From CBDHFF01 sp965262395 (lineage in GTDB: Bacteria > Pseudomonadota > Alphaproteobacteria > Rickettsiales > Anaplasmataceae), in the NCBI GenBank assembly GCA_965262395.1, contig OZ253531.1, positions 1 through 64,000 of the forward strand: a stretch of DNA of 64,000 nucleotides, read 5' to 3'. Under the pieces are notes generated by a model. That model was not told the DNA's origin and made no database searches. It worked only from the letters and a program-made list of their open reading frames with translations. Each line of letters opens with the position of its first letter. Position 1 is the stretch's first letter. This document shows positions 53,466-62,353 of the stretch, in pieces. A program made the translations under genes and the position numbers.

Positions 53466-54303
53466 TAGTAAGCACTCACTATCAGTAGAGTCTAAGGAAG
53501 ATACAACATATTTTAGGTCTAATGGAGAAATTAGTAATTACTGCAATCATTATGTATCGGACGATCACTGTCTAATAGAGAATAAGGACCTTCCTCTTGA
53601 TAAGATTGTTCAAGAACTGCTTAACCTACGAAGATCTATATATCTTAGAGATAAAATTTTATCCAGATTTCAGAAAGTATGTAGGATAGCGCTTACCAGG
53701 ATAGACAATCTTTTAGCACGGATGACGCAAGATTCTAAGCCTAAGCCTAAGCCTAAGCCTAAGCCTAAGTCTAGGGCTAGGCCTAGGGCTAAGTCTAAGC
53801 GTGGAGCTCAGGAACATTATACGCAATTGCTAGAGAAAATAAGAGCAGAACTTATACCGTTAGCAATAAATCAGATCCTGGATGAATGTTACGCTCAAGA
53901 TCTAGGTATATTGACTATTGCACAAGTAGCCAATGATATTGGCGGAAGTGCAATATTCAGCGCACGAAATAAAGCACTAGGTATAACACAATCATATGAG
54001 ACTCCTCCTCCTACTCCTCAACTCTGCACAGCAGAAGGAGTTCACGATGTAGTAGGAAGAAGTCAAAGCCAAGAGATGCAATCTCTTGTTGATAGATTGC
54101 CATCTTGGTCCCCAGAACCACCTAGCACTAATCCTGTTCATTTTGCTACATCCGACGCACCAGCATTCGTAGAATCGCAAGATTCAGGGACTGACCCTGC
54201 TAAATATGACAATATGGGAGTAAGCCATTCTGAAGAAGAATTAATGAACAATGAAGTTGCAGCATATCTAGAGCAAGAAAGGACGACCTTCATGGATGTA
54301 TAA
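53452..54303 (+). CDS. Island family protein, ORF2 of a split pair
   Basis: 283 residues from the ATG at 53452, which overlaps ORF1's TGA by 14 nt in the +1 frame; the open frame extends to 53347. It matches the C-terminal part of the single-ORF paralog (59711-62353): RAELIPLAINQILDECYA versus RTGLIPLLVNQIFDAIQT, and GSAIFSARNKAL versus GTSIFEERKKES. A run of KP dipeptides then RARPRAKSKRG (about residues 108-130 of this ORF) is encoded by a hexanucleotide repeat and is strongly basic. Made either by coupled reinitiation or by +1 frameshifting. Confidence 0.6.
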   Translation: MPLNDSKHSLSVESKEDTTYFRSNGEISNYCNHYVSDDHCLIENKDLPLDKIVQELLNLRRSIYLRDKILSRFQKVCRIALTRIDNLLARMTQDSKPKPKPKPKPKSRARPRAKSKRGAQEHYTQLLEKIRAELIPLAINQILDECYAQDLGILTIAQVANDIGGSAIFSARNKALGITQSYETPPPTPQLCTAEGVHDVVGRSQSQEMQSLVDRLPSWSPEPPSTNPVHFATSDAPAFVESQDSGTDPAKYDNMGVSHSEEELMNNEVAAYLEQERTTFMDV

Positions 54304-54526
54304 AAAGCGTATAAAGGATAATCTCGCCTGTACACTGATATATATTATTTGAATCTAAAAAACTTATCGCTGAGGGATATAAATATATGATCATAATTGT
54401 AGTGATGTTAGTTGGTTAGTCAATCAGCTGAGTTTTGAACCATGGGCAATCAGGAGGAATAACAGCAGAGGTAAGTGTAGAAGGAACTTCTGTTAACTCC
54501 GGAATAAGAAGAGCAAATTAATACCC
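54304..54526. other. Short gap between convergent island genes
   Basis: About 220 bp with no gene or terminator that I can support. Confidence 0.3.
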
Positions 54527-55548
54527 TCATCCATCATCGCAAGATGTTCCTGCTGTGCAGGATCCAGTGAGGATGGAAGCAAAATATTTTCGTACAGTCA
54601 ATATTTCTTGCCCTTGCGTATCTTTGGCAAGCCCTAGATCTATCTTATCAGAAATGTCCGCACATTCATCCATTATTTGATTTATTATTAGCGGGATAAG
54701 TCTTATATGTAATATTTTTATCAATGCTTCAATTCTCCTCTGCTCTTTAGTGTTATTGTCTTTTCTTTTACACATAACCTTGCAAACATTCACTTTGCCA
54801 TGAATCTTATTATGTAATATGCTAATATCTTCATAAGAGTTATTATGAAGACTTCGAAGCACTGATACTGTCCTAGACAATAGTGATCTCACCTTATTTA
54901 TGTCAAATACTTCAGGGCTTGTAATATTAGAGCTTGCAATATAATGAGTTGTTTTTTGAATCTCATAAAGATATTCTGTCAATAATATATAGTAAACGTG
55001 CTCATTCTTATCTGGCTTATCTGATAGTGAATAGCTAAAGAAGAACATTAAAATGAAATTGGAATCGATAGTCCCAGATTGATCTTAATGCTTTATTTGG
55101 CGATTCATTTATGATTTCACAGATAGATAGTAATAATTTTCTATTGCTCATACTACCTATAGTGTTTGACCTAGATATTCCTGGAGTTGTTGAATATATA
55201 GATAATATTCTCTCCAGTACACCGGGTGTGAAATATTTTTCCAGTAAGATTATACAATGAAGGGATTGTCCTACGTATGTATTGCCCATCTCCAGTTCCA
55301 TGATATATTAACTTCATTAATGATTTTGCTATGGGTACTATAATTTTGTATATTTTCTTTAAATATTCCTGATCTTCTCGTTCCTTTGGTTCTATTGCAT
55401 ATGAATATTTATCTTCACCGGGGTATGTAGTATATTTTCCATACAAGCCTTCATATAGTGAATCATAATATAACCTATCTTTTTTTAAAAATTTACATAC
55501 TTCATTATATGATTCCGTGGTCTCAGAAAGTACGTGGTTTAGTGCTTC
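54527..55548 (-). pseudogene. Truncated island family copy (C-terminal part only)
   Basis: Three overlapping frames make one C-terminal copy. First, from about 55548, EALNHVLSETTESYNEVCKF to KEREDQEYLKKIYKIIVP without a usable start. After a frameshift near 55300, LHCIILLEKYFTPGVLERIL (55035-55301). Then, after a 14-nt overlap, a 173-residue frame (54527-55048) with IRLIPLIINQIMDECADI. The N-terminal domain and nuclear-like signal are missing. The first frameshift makes it a likely pseudogene, but the last frame has its own ATG and could be expressed. Confidence 0.65.
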
Positions 55549-58326
55549 TTATAGTACTTTCCTTTGTGCTTCTTCATATACTGTAATCTGCATATCTAGG
55601 GGGGTGGGATTCTCTTTCCTGGTGCATCCAGGACTATCTTCAGGTTCTCGTTCTCCTGATGTTACCGAATCAAGCTCTACGCTTTGAACTGGAATTTCTG
55701 ATGCCAGCGTAGGGATTGCCATCATGATCAGAGATGGGGTTTCTGGTTCTGATGGAAGGGATCCTATATTCCTGGTTTGGCTTGCTGAGGCCATCATAGT
55801 GTGCTGTTGTCCGGTTTTTAGCAAATTATGAGCATCAAAACCATCTATATATTTTATAAATTGATTTTTCAATGTATTAGTTGATAGTTCCGCTGCATGA
55901 ATCTGCTCATATATGCTGCTGAATAGTCTTTTAATTCTTGAGCCATCTACAGTAATATTCTTGGATCCTCCTGTGTGTCTCTCATACACAGATAATATTT
56001 TTTCCAATGTAATAGGTATAAAGTACTCTTTTAGTAAGAACATCATTTGAAACATTGAGGGATTATCTTTAATAGTGTAGATAGCATCTTCTTTCTTTTG
56101 CAAGTTATAAAATCGACTAGCTAGAGTTTCTATAGATCTGTGCAATTCAAGAGAAAAATACCAATCTTCTGTTGGCCTTGGTTGTATTATGGAGGATTCT
56201 GGCTTAATAAGAATATATATTAGTTTCAGGTATTGATGGACCATTTGGATCTCCGTTTGGCTAACCAGACCTTCACTAGTTCCTGTAGATAATCTATAAT
56301 ATTTACTTTGATAATCTGACAGATGATCTTTCATATCAGGATCATCTTCCATATAATCGTATATAGCCTGATATAGTTCATCCTCACCCTTAGGTTTTTT
56401 TTCCCCTACACCCACTCCATGTAGCGTCACTCGTAGACCTTTAGATTGTGTGGAGGATGTCAAGAGTGGCATTGTACACCCTGATTCCAGTAGAAGGGTG
56501 ATCACGCGTGGTATTGTACACCCTGATTCCAGTAGAAGGGTGATCACGCGTGTCTTTGAATACCCTGAGTTCAGCAGATGGGATATCAATTGTTGAAGCG
56601 GAATTGGATTGTCTGATTTCAGTAGATGGGATATCAAGTCTTGAATTGAATACCCTGCGTTCAGAGCCATGGATATAAATTGTTGAGACGTAACTACGCT
56701 GCTTGGTGTCGACAGAAGGGATTTCAAGTTTTGAGACGTAACTGGGCTGCTTAGTTCCGACAGAAGAGATGCCAAGTTTTGAGCCGGAACTGGGCTGCTT
56801 GGTGCCGACAGAAGAGATGCCAAGTTTTGAGCCGGAACTGGGCTGCTTGGTGCCGACAGAAGGGATTCCAAGTTTTGAGACGTAACTGGGCTGCTTAGGT
56901 CCGACAGAAGGGATGCCACGTTTTGAGACGTAACTGGGCTGCTTGGTTCCGGCTTATAGTGTATCGTGAACCGAGGTGGGGTTTCTGATGTCATTGAAGA
57001 AGATGTCACGTTTTGAACCAGAACTGGGCTGCTTGGTTCCGGCTTATAGTTTATCGTGAACCGAGGTGGGGTTTCTGAAAAGAAGGGCATGCCTTGATCC
57101 TGGGGCCCAAACAATGTATTATAACCTGGGGCAGAAAATGGCACGTCCATATCCTGGCCTATCACGCCCAGGGTTGGATTTTCTACCCCCTGTACTTCTT
57201 CGACATAATCGTCCATCCAATCCCACTGTGAAGTGGGTATTGTGTAGTTCATTTTTTGGCGTTTTCCATCACTCATACCCGTATAATCATGAGATCCTCT
57301 CCTTTTATATGTGACGCCAGGCAATCTCTCCGAGCCTCCCGCGGAAGATGATATGTCTTGAATTGGAGCTAAAGCTCCTGGTGCTAACGTAGTAGGAAAT
57401 AGCCTATCCCAAGCTTCTTGTGTCGGCAAGGCTGTTGCGTCATAATCATCATCTGATCTCACTGTCATTAATCCTGGATCATTTCCTGGCGCTTCAGAGA
57501 ATGATGCTATGGATTCACTATGCACACCTATGTTTGGAAATATTTCTGCGTTGCCACTTAGCTGGGAATCTCCTATGTGAGGCTCTAATAAAGGGTTTTG
57601 CGAGTATACTGTTCTTGCAATCAGTGGATCTGAGAAGCCTTCGTAGTTTAAGTCTTGCATCTTTCCGCAGTATGGATCTGATGAACCTACTAAGTTCTGA
57701 TACGGCAAATTTCCCAAATTTATATTCTGTGAATCTCCGAAATTATGGCCTAATCCACTCTTCAAATTCTCTGGATTTATGGAATCCAAGGCTAATACAG
57801 GCCACGAATCTTCGGAATCTAAATTTTGCAGGTAGCTGACTTCTTCAAACATAGGTTCGAGATCCGAATCTATTTTATCTTCTAAGGCTGGGCTTAGGAA
57901 TTTTTTGAATTCTAGATCACTCATCTTCCCGGCTTCTATTTTAATGTCTATAATGTTCGTCCTACTAGATTCAGTATTCTCAAGTGTGCCTTCGATCTTC
58001 ATTGCAAAACTTTTGGTATCACTTTCGTCGTTCTTCAAGATTGTCAGTGTTATTGTTGGTTTTTCTCCTTCCTTTTTTATAGACCCTACTATACTTAGCT
58101 TTGCATCAATGCATTCCTGAGGGCTACCTATACACTCTCCGTTTACCATTTTTCCATCGATAATCGTGCCTTTTGCATTGATGATAGAAGGATAATTATG
58201 CCCTGTATTACGGATTATTATAGATATACTTATGCACTCTACATAGTGAGTTATTCCTCCTAATTTCATCTCAATAAATGCCTCTATCGAAGGATTTCCT
58301 GCTAATAAAGATTCAATACTATTCAC
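55549..58326 (-). CDS. Island family protein, 925 residues
   Basis: N-terminal domain (1-150) with SIVGSIKKEGEKPTITLTIL. Bipartite nuclear-signal-like KRRGSHDYTGMSDGKRQK at 341-358. Residues ~415-640 are tandem repeats: 16-residue LASLLSAPSSPVPAQN units passing into 14-residue ITLLLESGCTIPRV units. C-terminal domain has MFLLKEYFIPITLEKILSVY. The LIPL..NQI part is absent; instead the end (LASEIPVQSVELDS ...) resembles the linker of the 660-residue paralog (LASLTPVQSV), suggesting fusion with the linker of the broken copy downstream. Own family promoter. No signal peptide. Confidence 0.7.
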   Translation of the reverse strand: MNSIESLLAGNPSIEAFIEMKLGGITHYVECISISIIIRNTGHNYPSIINAKGTIIDGKMVNGECIGSPQECIDAKLSIVGSIKKEGEKPTITLTILKNDESDTKSFAMKIEGTLENTESSRTNIIDIKIEAGKMSDLEFKKFLSPALEDKIDSDLEPMFEEVSYLQNLDSEDSWPVLALDSINPENLKSGLGHNFGDSQNINLGNLPYQNLVGSSDPYCGKMQDLNYEGFSDPLIARTVYSQNPLLEPHIGDSQLSGNAEIFPNIGVHSESIASFSEAPGNDPGLMTVRSDDDYDATALPTQEAWDRLFPTTLAPGALAPIQDISSSAGGSERLPGVTYKRRGSHDYTGMSDGKRQKMNYTIPTSQWDWMDDYVEEVQGVENPTLGVIGQDMDVPFSAPGYNTLFGPQDQGMPFFSETPPRFTINYKPEPSSPVLVQNVTSSSMTSETPPRFTIHYKPEPSSPVTSQNVASLLSDLSSPVTSQNLESLLSAPSSPVPAQNLASLLSAPSSPVPAQNLASLLSELSSPVTSQNLKSLLSTPSSVVTSQQFISMALNAGYSIQDLISHLLKSDNPIPLQQLISHLLNSGYSKTRVITLLLESGCTIPRVITLLLESGCTMPLLTSSTQSKGLRVTLHGVGVGEKKPKGEDELYQAIYDYMEDDPDMKDHLSDYQSKYYRLSTGTSEGLVSQTEIQMVHQYLKLIYILIKPESSIIQPRPTEDWYFSLELHRSIETLASRFYNLQKKEDAIYTIKDNPSMFQMMFLLKEYFIPITLEKILSVYERHTGGSKNITVDGSRIKRLFSSIYEQIHAAELSTNTLKNQFIKYIDGFDAHNLLKTGQQHTMMASASQTRNIGSLPSEPETPSLIMMAIPTLASEIPVQSVELDSVTSGEREPEDSPGCTRKENPTPLDMQITVYEEAQRKVL
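56440..57075 (-). repeat. Nested tandem repeats in the 925-residue gene
   Basis: Three arrays: a 42-bp unit repeated from about 56470 (GTACACCCTGATTCCAGTAG core), a 48-bp unit repeated about five times from 56690 to 56960 (GCCGGAACTGGGCTGCTTGG core), and two copies of a larger unit holding CCGGCTTATAGTKTATCGTG at about 56943 and 57037. All units are multiples of three. Confidence 0.85.
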
Positions 58327-58364
58327 TATTTTCTCTTATATAAATTAGATCATCATTGTCTATT

Positions 58365-58426
58365 ATTATAGAATTAATTGTTCTATTTTGCAACCAAATA
58401 TGGGGTAAAGGTTAAATCGTTAACTA
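58365..58426 (-). promoter_or_regulatory. Family promoter of the 925-residue gene
   Basis: On the minus strand: TAGTTAACGATTTAACCTT (58426-58408), TTGCAA (58393-58388), 17 bp, TATAAT (58370-58365), about 38 bp before the ATG. Same arrangement as at 51394-51455 and 62864-62925. Confidence 0.65.
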
Positions 58427-59156
58427 TGATTAGTCCTGTTTGCATCCTGGAATATGCCTTAAAGACACGGTAAAAACACATTGAATTTGACTATGATTAG
58501 TTCCGTTTGCAGCCTGCAATATTCCTTAAGAATACAATTAAGTCGATCTGATTAACTTAGGTTATTGTTGCTCTATTTTTATTACACAGAACTGTATATG
58601 GCATATATAAAGCTCATTCAGCTAGATGTATAAAGATTATATAATTTTTAGGCTAGTCTGGTCACTACATCACAGCAGATTTTTTAAGTTCATTAATACC
58701 TTTATATGTCATTATTATAGCATCATAATTTTACTACATTTCACAACGCTTACATTTATAAACTATCTTTAAAATCATCTTTATCAAAAATTTTGAAGAA
58801 AGATATCGCAAATCAAGGATTCGAGATGGCGACCTCATTGCCATGATTAACCTGTAAAAAATAATCACAAAAAATGAAAATATCTTCACGTCTTTTTGTT
58901 CGTAGTGTACTGAGTAAGAGGACAGCATCTAAACGTGAAGTAAGTTCATAGACATATCAAGAGGTTTTTTCATTATAGATACTAACTTATTAGCGTTCAT
59001 TCCCAAATTTGGAAATGTTATAGTGATAATACGCCTCTTTTCTGTCAAGTACGGACTTCGCAATAATTCATGAGCTCCTGATATTAAATCTATCATTGCT
59101 CCTACTCACCTGATCACATTAAAAGATACTGATAGCTCTAGATTTCCTGAATGAAC
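58427..59156. other. Gap with repeated upstream box and a short unknown frame
   Basis: An element CTATGATTAGT.C.GTTTGCA followed by CCTG.AATAT.CCTTAA occurs twice (about 58424-58463 and 58491-58530); a third copy lies near 62923. A 55-residue minus-strand frame at 58929-59096 (MIDLISGAHELLRSPYLTEK...) is too short to judge and ends next to another short frame (58734-58928); together they may be a gene remnant. No known gene is recognised. Confidence 0.4.
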
Positions 59157-59482
59157 AAACTATAAAAAATTCAGAGCAGAAGGATGTACTAACTAGGCAT
59201 ATTAAGAGAATAGAAAGGGCGCAAGGAATATCAATATTTGAGGAACTAGAGAAAGAATCTCTGCTTCATCATCTTATTACTCCCCCTGGCAACGAAGGCA
59301 TTTTCAGTAGAAAACGTAGAGCAGCCAATGCCAAGAGCTGCGTGTATGTCATTTTCTGACTCCGAATACTCAAGTCAGGTTATGCAGCAAGAAGCTCAAC
59401 CTTGCTCTACCGCCATGTATCTGGCCGCACCCTTTGCGACGGGGACAATGCACCAACATTAAATGATATAAGTTTGATTTTG
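59157..59482 (+). pseudogene. Inverted copy of the 3' end of the neighbouring family gene
   Basis: This plus-strand segment reproduces the last ~320 bp and 3' flank of the gene at 59711-62353, which is on the minus strand (RIERAQGISIFEE, SLLHHLITPP, then a frameshift; DNA identity continues through the stop to TTAAATGATATAAGTTTGAT). The arm lacks a ~50-bp internal duplication that the intact gene has. The other arm is 59691-60066, with 208 bp between. Confidence 0.85.
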
Positions 59483-59690
59483 GAATGAAATCTTAGTTAT
59501 TTTCAATTAAATTATTGGCTGGGTTCAATCTATATTTGTCGACATAATTTAAGAATTATTGATCTATAATTATATGCTCCATTTCTTGCATATTCTCCAG
59601 TAGATCCTGGATTTTTCTGGCCTGTACAGCTAATTTTGATCAATTGTTTCTCAAGGAAAAATCAAATTATTACATTGAAATGGATGGTGT

Positions 59691-60066
59691 CAAAATCAAA
59701 CTTATATCATTTAATGTTGGTGCATTGTCCCCGTCGCAAAGGGTGCGGCCAGATACATGGCAGTAGAGCAAGGTTGAGCTTCTTGCTGCATAACCTGACT
59801 TGAGTATTCGGAGTCAGAAAATGACATATACGCAGCTCTTGGCATTGGCTGCTCTACGTTTTCGGGATCAGAGTTTAGTACAGGCAGCCATGGCATTGAC
59901 TGCTCTACGTTTTCTACTGAAAATGCCTTCGTTGCAGGGGGAGTAATAAGATGATGAAGCAGAGATTCTTTCTTTCGTTCCTCAAATATTGATGTTCCTT
60001 GCGCCCTTTCTATTACCCTAATATTCCTAATTATTTCATCCTTCTGCTCTAAATCTTCTATAGTTT
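59691..60066 (-). repeat. Right arm of a long inverted repeat
   Basis: Pairs with 59157-59482 across a 208-bp spacer. It contains the end of the 880-residue gene plus 20 bp of 3' flank. The protein end in this arm has two ENVEQ.MP units where the left arm has one. Confidence 0.85.
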
Positions 60067-62353
60067 GGATTGCATCAAATATTTGATTCACTAGTAGCGG
60101 AATTAGCCCTGTTCTTACTCTTTCTTGTAGAAATTCGATCCTATTTTCTGCCTCTATAATAGCCTTAGGTGCATTTTTTATTGTGTTGGGCTTCCTCAGT
60201 TTTTGAATATGAGATTTGATAGACTTTATTCTGTTCTTCAATGTCTGGCTTAAAGGGATAATCTCGTTTTGACATTTTGGCGTTAGATTTCTGATATATA
60301 AAAACTCCTTCTCCAATATAACAAATTGTTCAATAGGATTCTTATTCTGGATAAATGGTAATATACCATTTAATATATAATAATCACGATTATGTATCCT
60401 GATGTATTTATCTATTGCTGCGTAGATAAGAGAGTTGCTATTTTTGTCTATATCGTCACAATTGAGGAAACAACGATTGAACTTGTCTGTAAGGGAAAGT
60501 TCTAATTCTGTATCTGCAGTTATTGTATTATATATCGCCATGAGTAATATTTCACATGTTCGCCTACTTATTTTGACCTTTGGATCAAATTTTTTCTTAT
60601 TGCCTATCATCAATAATACGTTCTCTAGTACAACTGGTAGAAAATGTTTTTCTAGTACGTACATAGTGAAGTAGGGATGATGTGTAGAGCCTTCCGTTAG
60701 CCTATTGTGGTACTTGTATAAGAGAGCAATGAGAGATTTCAGGATCTCTGATATTCCTATATAATCCTTATCATTTTCTCTTTCTCTTAATTTTAGTATA
60801 TCTGCTTTAGCATGCGTAGGAGTGTTGAAAAAGTGGGCGATTAATTTTGTGTATCTTAGGAATTTCTGAATATTCTCCAGTACATCTAGTTTTTTAGCCT
60901 CTTCTGTAGGAAGATTCATATATTCTAACAATACATCTATCCTATCCTTATCTAAAGCTTTACACATCGCGCAATATGGCATTAGTAAAGCAAATATTAT
61001 TTGCTTTCCAAACCCTATAACATTCTTACTCCCTGTAGCATGGTATATTAATACTTGGTCTGGAAGATTATTACTTCGATTCCGATCGCTATGATACCTT
61101 AGTGCATAGTATAATCCATTTCCAACAGCGCCATCTATTACAGAAAGAGGTTTGAATTCTATGCTTTCATCCAGCATCATCATAGATACAACCGAACCTG
61201 AAGTGGAGGCTCTACATATTGAAGTTCCTGCACTGTCATTTTTAGATTTTTGTCCTACAGATCTCCCAACCGCACCTCCTCTTGAACCTGAAGTGGAGGT
61301 TCTACATATTGAAGTTCCTGCACTGTCATTTTTAGATTTTTGTCCTACAGATCTCCCAACCGCACCTCCTCTTGAACCTGAAGTGGAGGCTCTACATATT
61401 GAAGTTCCTGCACTGTCATTTTTAGATTTTTGTCCTACAGATCTCCCAACCGCACCTCCTCTTGAACCTGAAGTGGAGGTTCTACATGCTGAAGTTCCTG
61501 CACTGTCATTTTTAGATTTTTGTCCTACAGATCTCCCAACCGCACCTCCTCTTGAACCTGAAGTGGAGGTTCTACATGCTGAAGTTCCTGCACTGTCATT
61601 TTTAGATTTTTGTCCTACAGATCTCCCAACCGCATCTCCTCTTGAACCTGAAGTGGAGGTTCTACATGCTGAAGTTCCTGCACTGTCATTTTTAGATTTT
61701 TGTCCTACAGATGTCACAACCGCATCTCCTCTTTGCGGTCTTCTGGTTATACTTTCCTTAGTGTGGTGGGTGAGTAGAGATCCAGGTGGCTCTCCTTGCC
61801 CTAGAAGAGAGGTTAACATAGTCTGAGCCGGGTTCATTTGGCCATTTGACGTTACCGGCATCCTCTGTGATCCTGGGGAAGATGCTGTGCCGTCCACTCT
61901 TCTATATTTTGTAGGGTCTATATCTGTGCAATCAAGAGCCTTACGTTTTCTTGAGTAAGTTATCTGTGGTTCTAACGAAGTTGGTAGCAGTCCGCTATGA
62001 AATTGATAATGTTCGTCATATAATCCTGATGCAAAGGAGCCTGCTGGGTCAGATGGATAGCCTAACCCTGAGTAGCTTGCTGGATCAGATGGATAGATTG
62101 ATCCTGATGCAGAGTAGCTTGCTGGGTCATATGGATAACCTAACCCTGAGTAGCTTGCTGGATCAGATGGATAGATTGATCCTGATGCAGAGTAGCTTGC
62201 TGGGTCATATGGATAGCTTGATCCTGATGCAGAGTAGCCTGCTGGGTCAGGTGGATAGCTTGATCCTGAGTAGTCTGCTGTAGTATGGATAGCTTGATCC
62301 TGAGTAGTCTGCTGAGTCAGATGGATAGCTTGATCCTGAGTAGTCTGCTGCAC
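59711..62353 (-). CDS. Island family protein, main frame (N-terminus frameshifted)
   Basis: The open frame is 880 residues, but its first ~25 residues (QQTTQDQAIH twice) are out-of-frame readings of the ADYSGSSYP repeat; the genuine N-terminus is the frame at 62247-62828. In order: Tyr/Ser/Pro repeats (25-110), RKRKALDCTDIDPTKYRR nuclear-like signal (135-152), six 30-residue repeats (GGAVGRSVGQKSKNDSAGTS + 10; ~205-385), then the conserved helical region with YVLEKHFLPVVLENVL and RTGLIPLLVNQIFD. This copy keeps the whole C-terminal region in one frame, unlike its split paralog. Confidence 0.65.
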   Translation of the reverse strand: MQQTTQDQAIHLTQQTTQDQAIHTTADYSGSSYPPDPAGYSASGSSYPYDPASYSASGSIYPSDPASYSGLGYPYDPASYSASGSIYPSDPASYSGLGYPSDPAGSFASGLYDEHYQFHSGLLPTSLEPQITYSRKRKALDCTDIDPTKYRRVDGTASSPGSQRMPVTSNGQMNPAQTMLTSLLGQGEPPGSLLTHHTKESITRRPQRGDAVVTSVGQKSKNDSAGTSACRTSTSGSRGDAVGRSVGQKSKNDSAGTSACRTSTSGSRGGAVGRSVGQKSKNDSAGTSACRTSTSGSRGGAVGRSVGQKSKNDSAGTSICRASTSGSRGGAVGRSVGQKSKNDSAGTSICRTSTSGSRGGAVGRSVGQKSKNDSAGTSICRASTSGSVVSMMMLDESIEFKPLSVIDGAVGNGLYYALRYHSDRNRSNNLPDQVLIYHATGSKNVIGFGKQIIFALLMPYCAMCKALDKDRIDVLLEYMNLPTEEAKKLDVLENIQKFLRYTKLIAHFFNTPTHAKADILKLRERENDKDYIGISEILKSLIALLYKYHNRLTEGSTHHPYFTMYVLEKHFLPVVLENVLLMIGNKKKFDPKVKISRRTCEILLMAIYNTITADTELELSLTDKFNRCFLNCDDIDKNSNSLIYAAIDKYIRIHNRDYYILNGILPFIQNKNPIEQFVILEKEFLYIRNLTPKCQNEIIPLSQTLKNRIKSIKSHIQKLRKPNTIKNAPKAIIEAENRIEFLQERVRTGLIPLLVNQIFDAIQTIEDLEQKDEIIRNIRVIERAQGTSIFEERKKESLLHHLITPPATKAFSVENVEQSMPWLPVLNSDPENVEQPMPRAAYMSFSDSEYSSQVMQQEAQPCSTAMYLAAPFATGTMHQH
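61185..61735 (-). repeat. 90-bp tandem repeat array (about 6 units)
   Basis: Six nearly identical 90-bp units, each with the core CCTGCACTGTCATTTTTAGA, encode 30-residue SRGGAVGRSVGQKSKND-type repeats. Because 90 is a multiple of three, the opposite strand is also open here, but that frame is a by-product. Outer units are more diverged than inner ones. Confidence 0.95.
62030..62350 (-). repeat. Tyr/Ser/Pro repeat array with a frame-changing indel
   Basis: Short units of roughly 39-45 bp encode ADYSGSSYPSDS and SYSASGSIYPSDPA types. Near 62283 one unit is 2 bp shorter than its neighbours (CTGCTGTAGTATGG against CTGCTGAGTCAGATGG), which separates the upstream frame from the downstream one. Confidence 0.85.

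Noticed and set aside
56440..56960. TAL/Bat-like DNA-binding repeats in the 925-residue protein
   Set aside because: Units are 14-16 residues and lack the 33-35-residue TAL length and the base-specifying loop.
58820..58860. GGATTCGAGATGG as a possible tRNA T arm
   Set aside because: No acceptor, D or anticodon arm can be built around it.
58734..58928. 64-residue minus-strand open frame
   Set aside because: Isolated and short, with no family; kept only as part of a possible gene remnant in the gap.
61185..61735. Regular repeats considered as a CRISPR array
   Set aside because: Units are contiguous with no unique spacers, and are in frame within a coding region.
61152..61826. 224-residue plus-strand open frame
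   Set aside because: It is the reverse reading of the 90-bp repeats; a period divisible by three keeps several frames open. No start context and no family.
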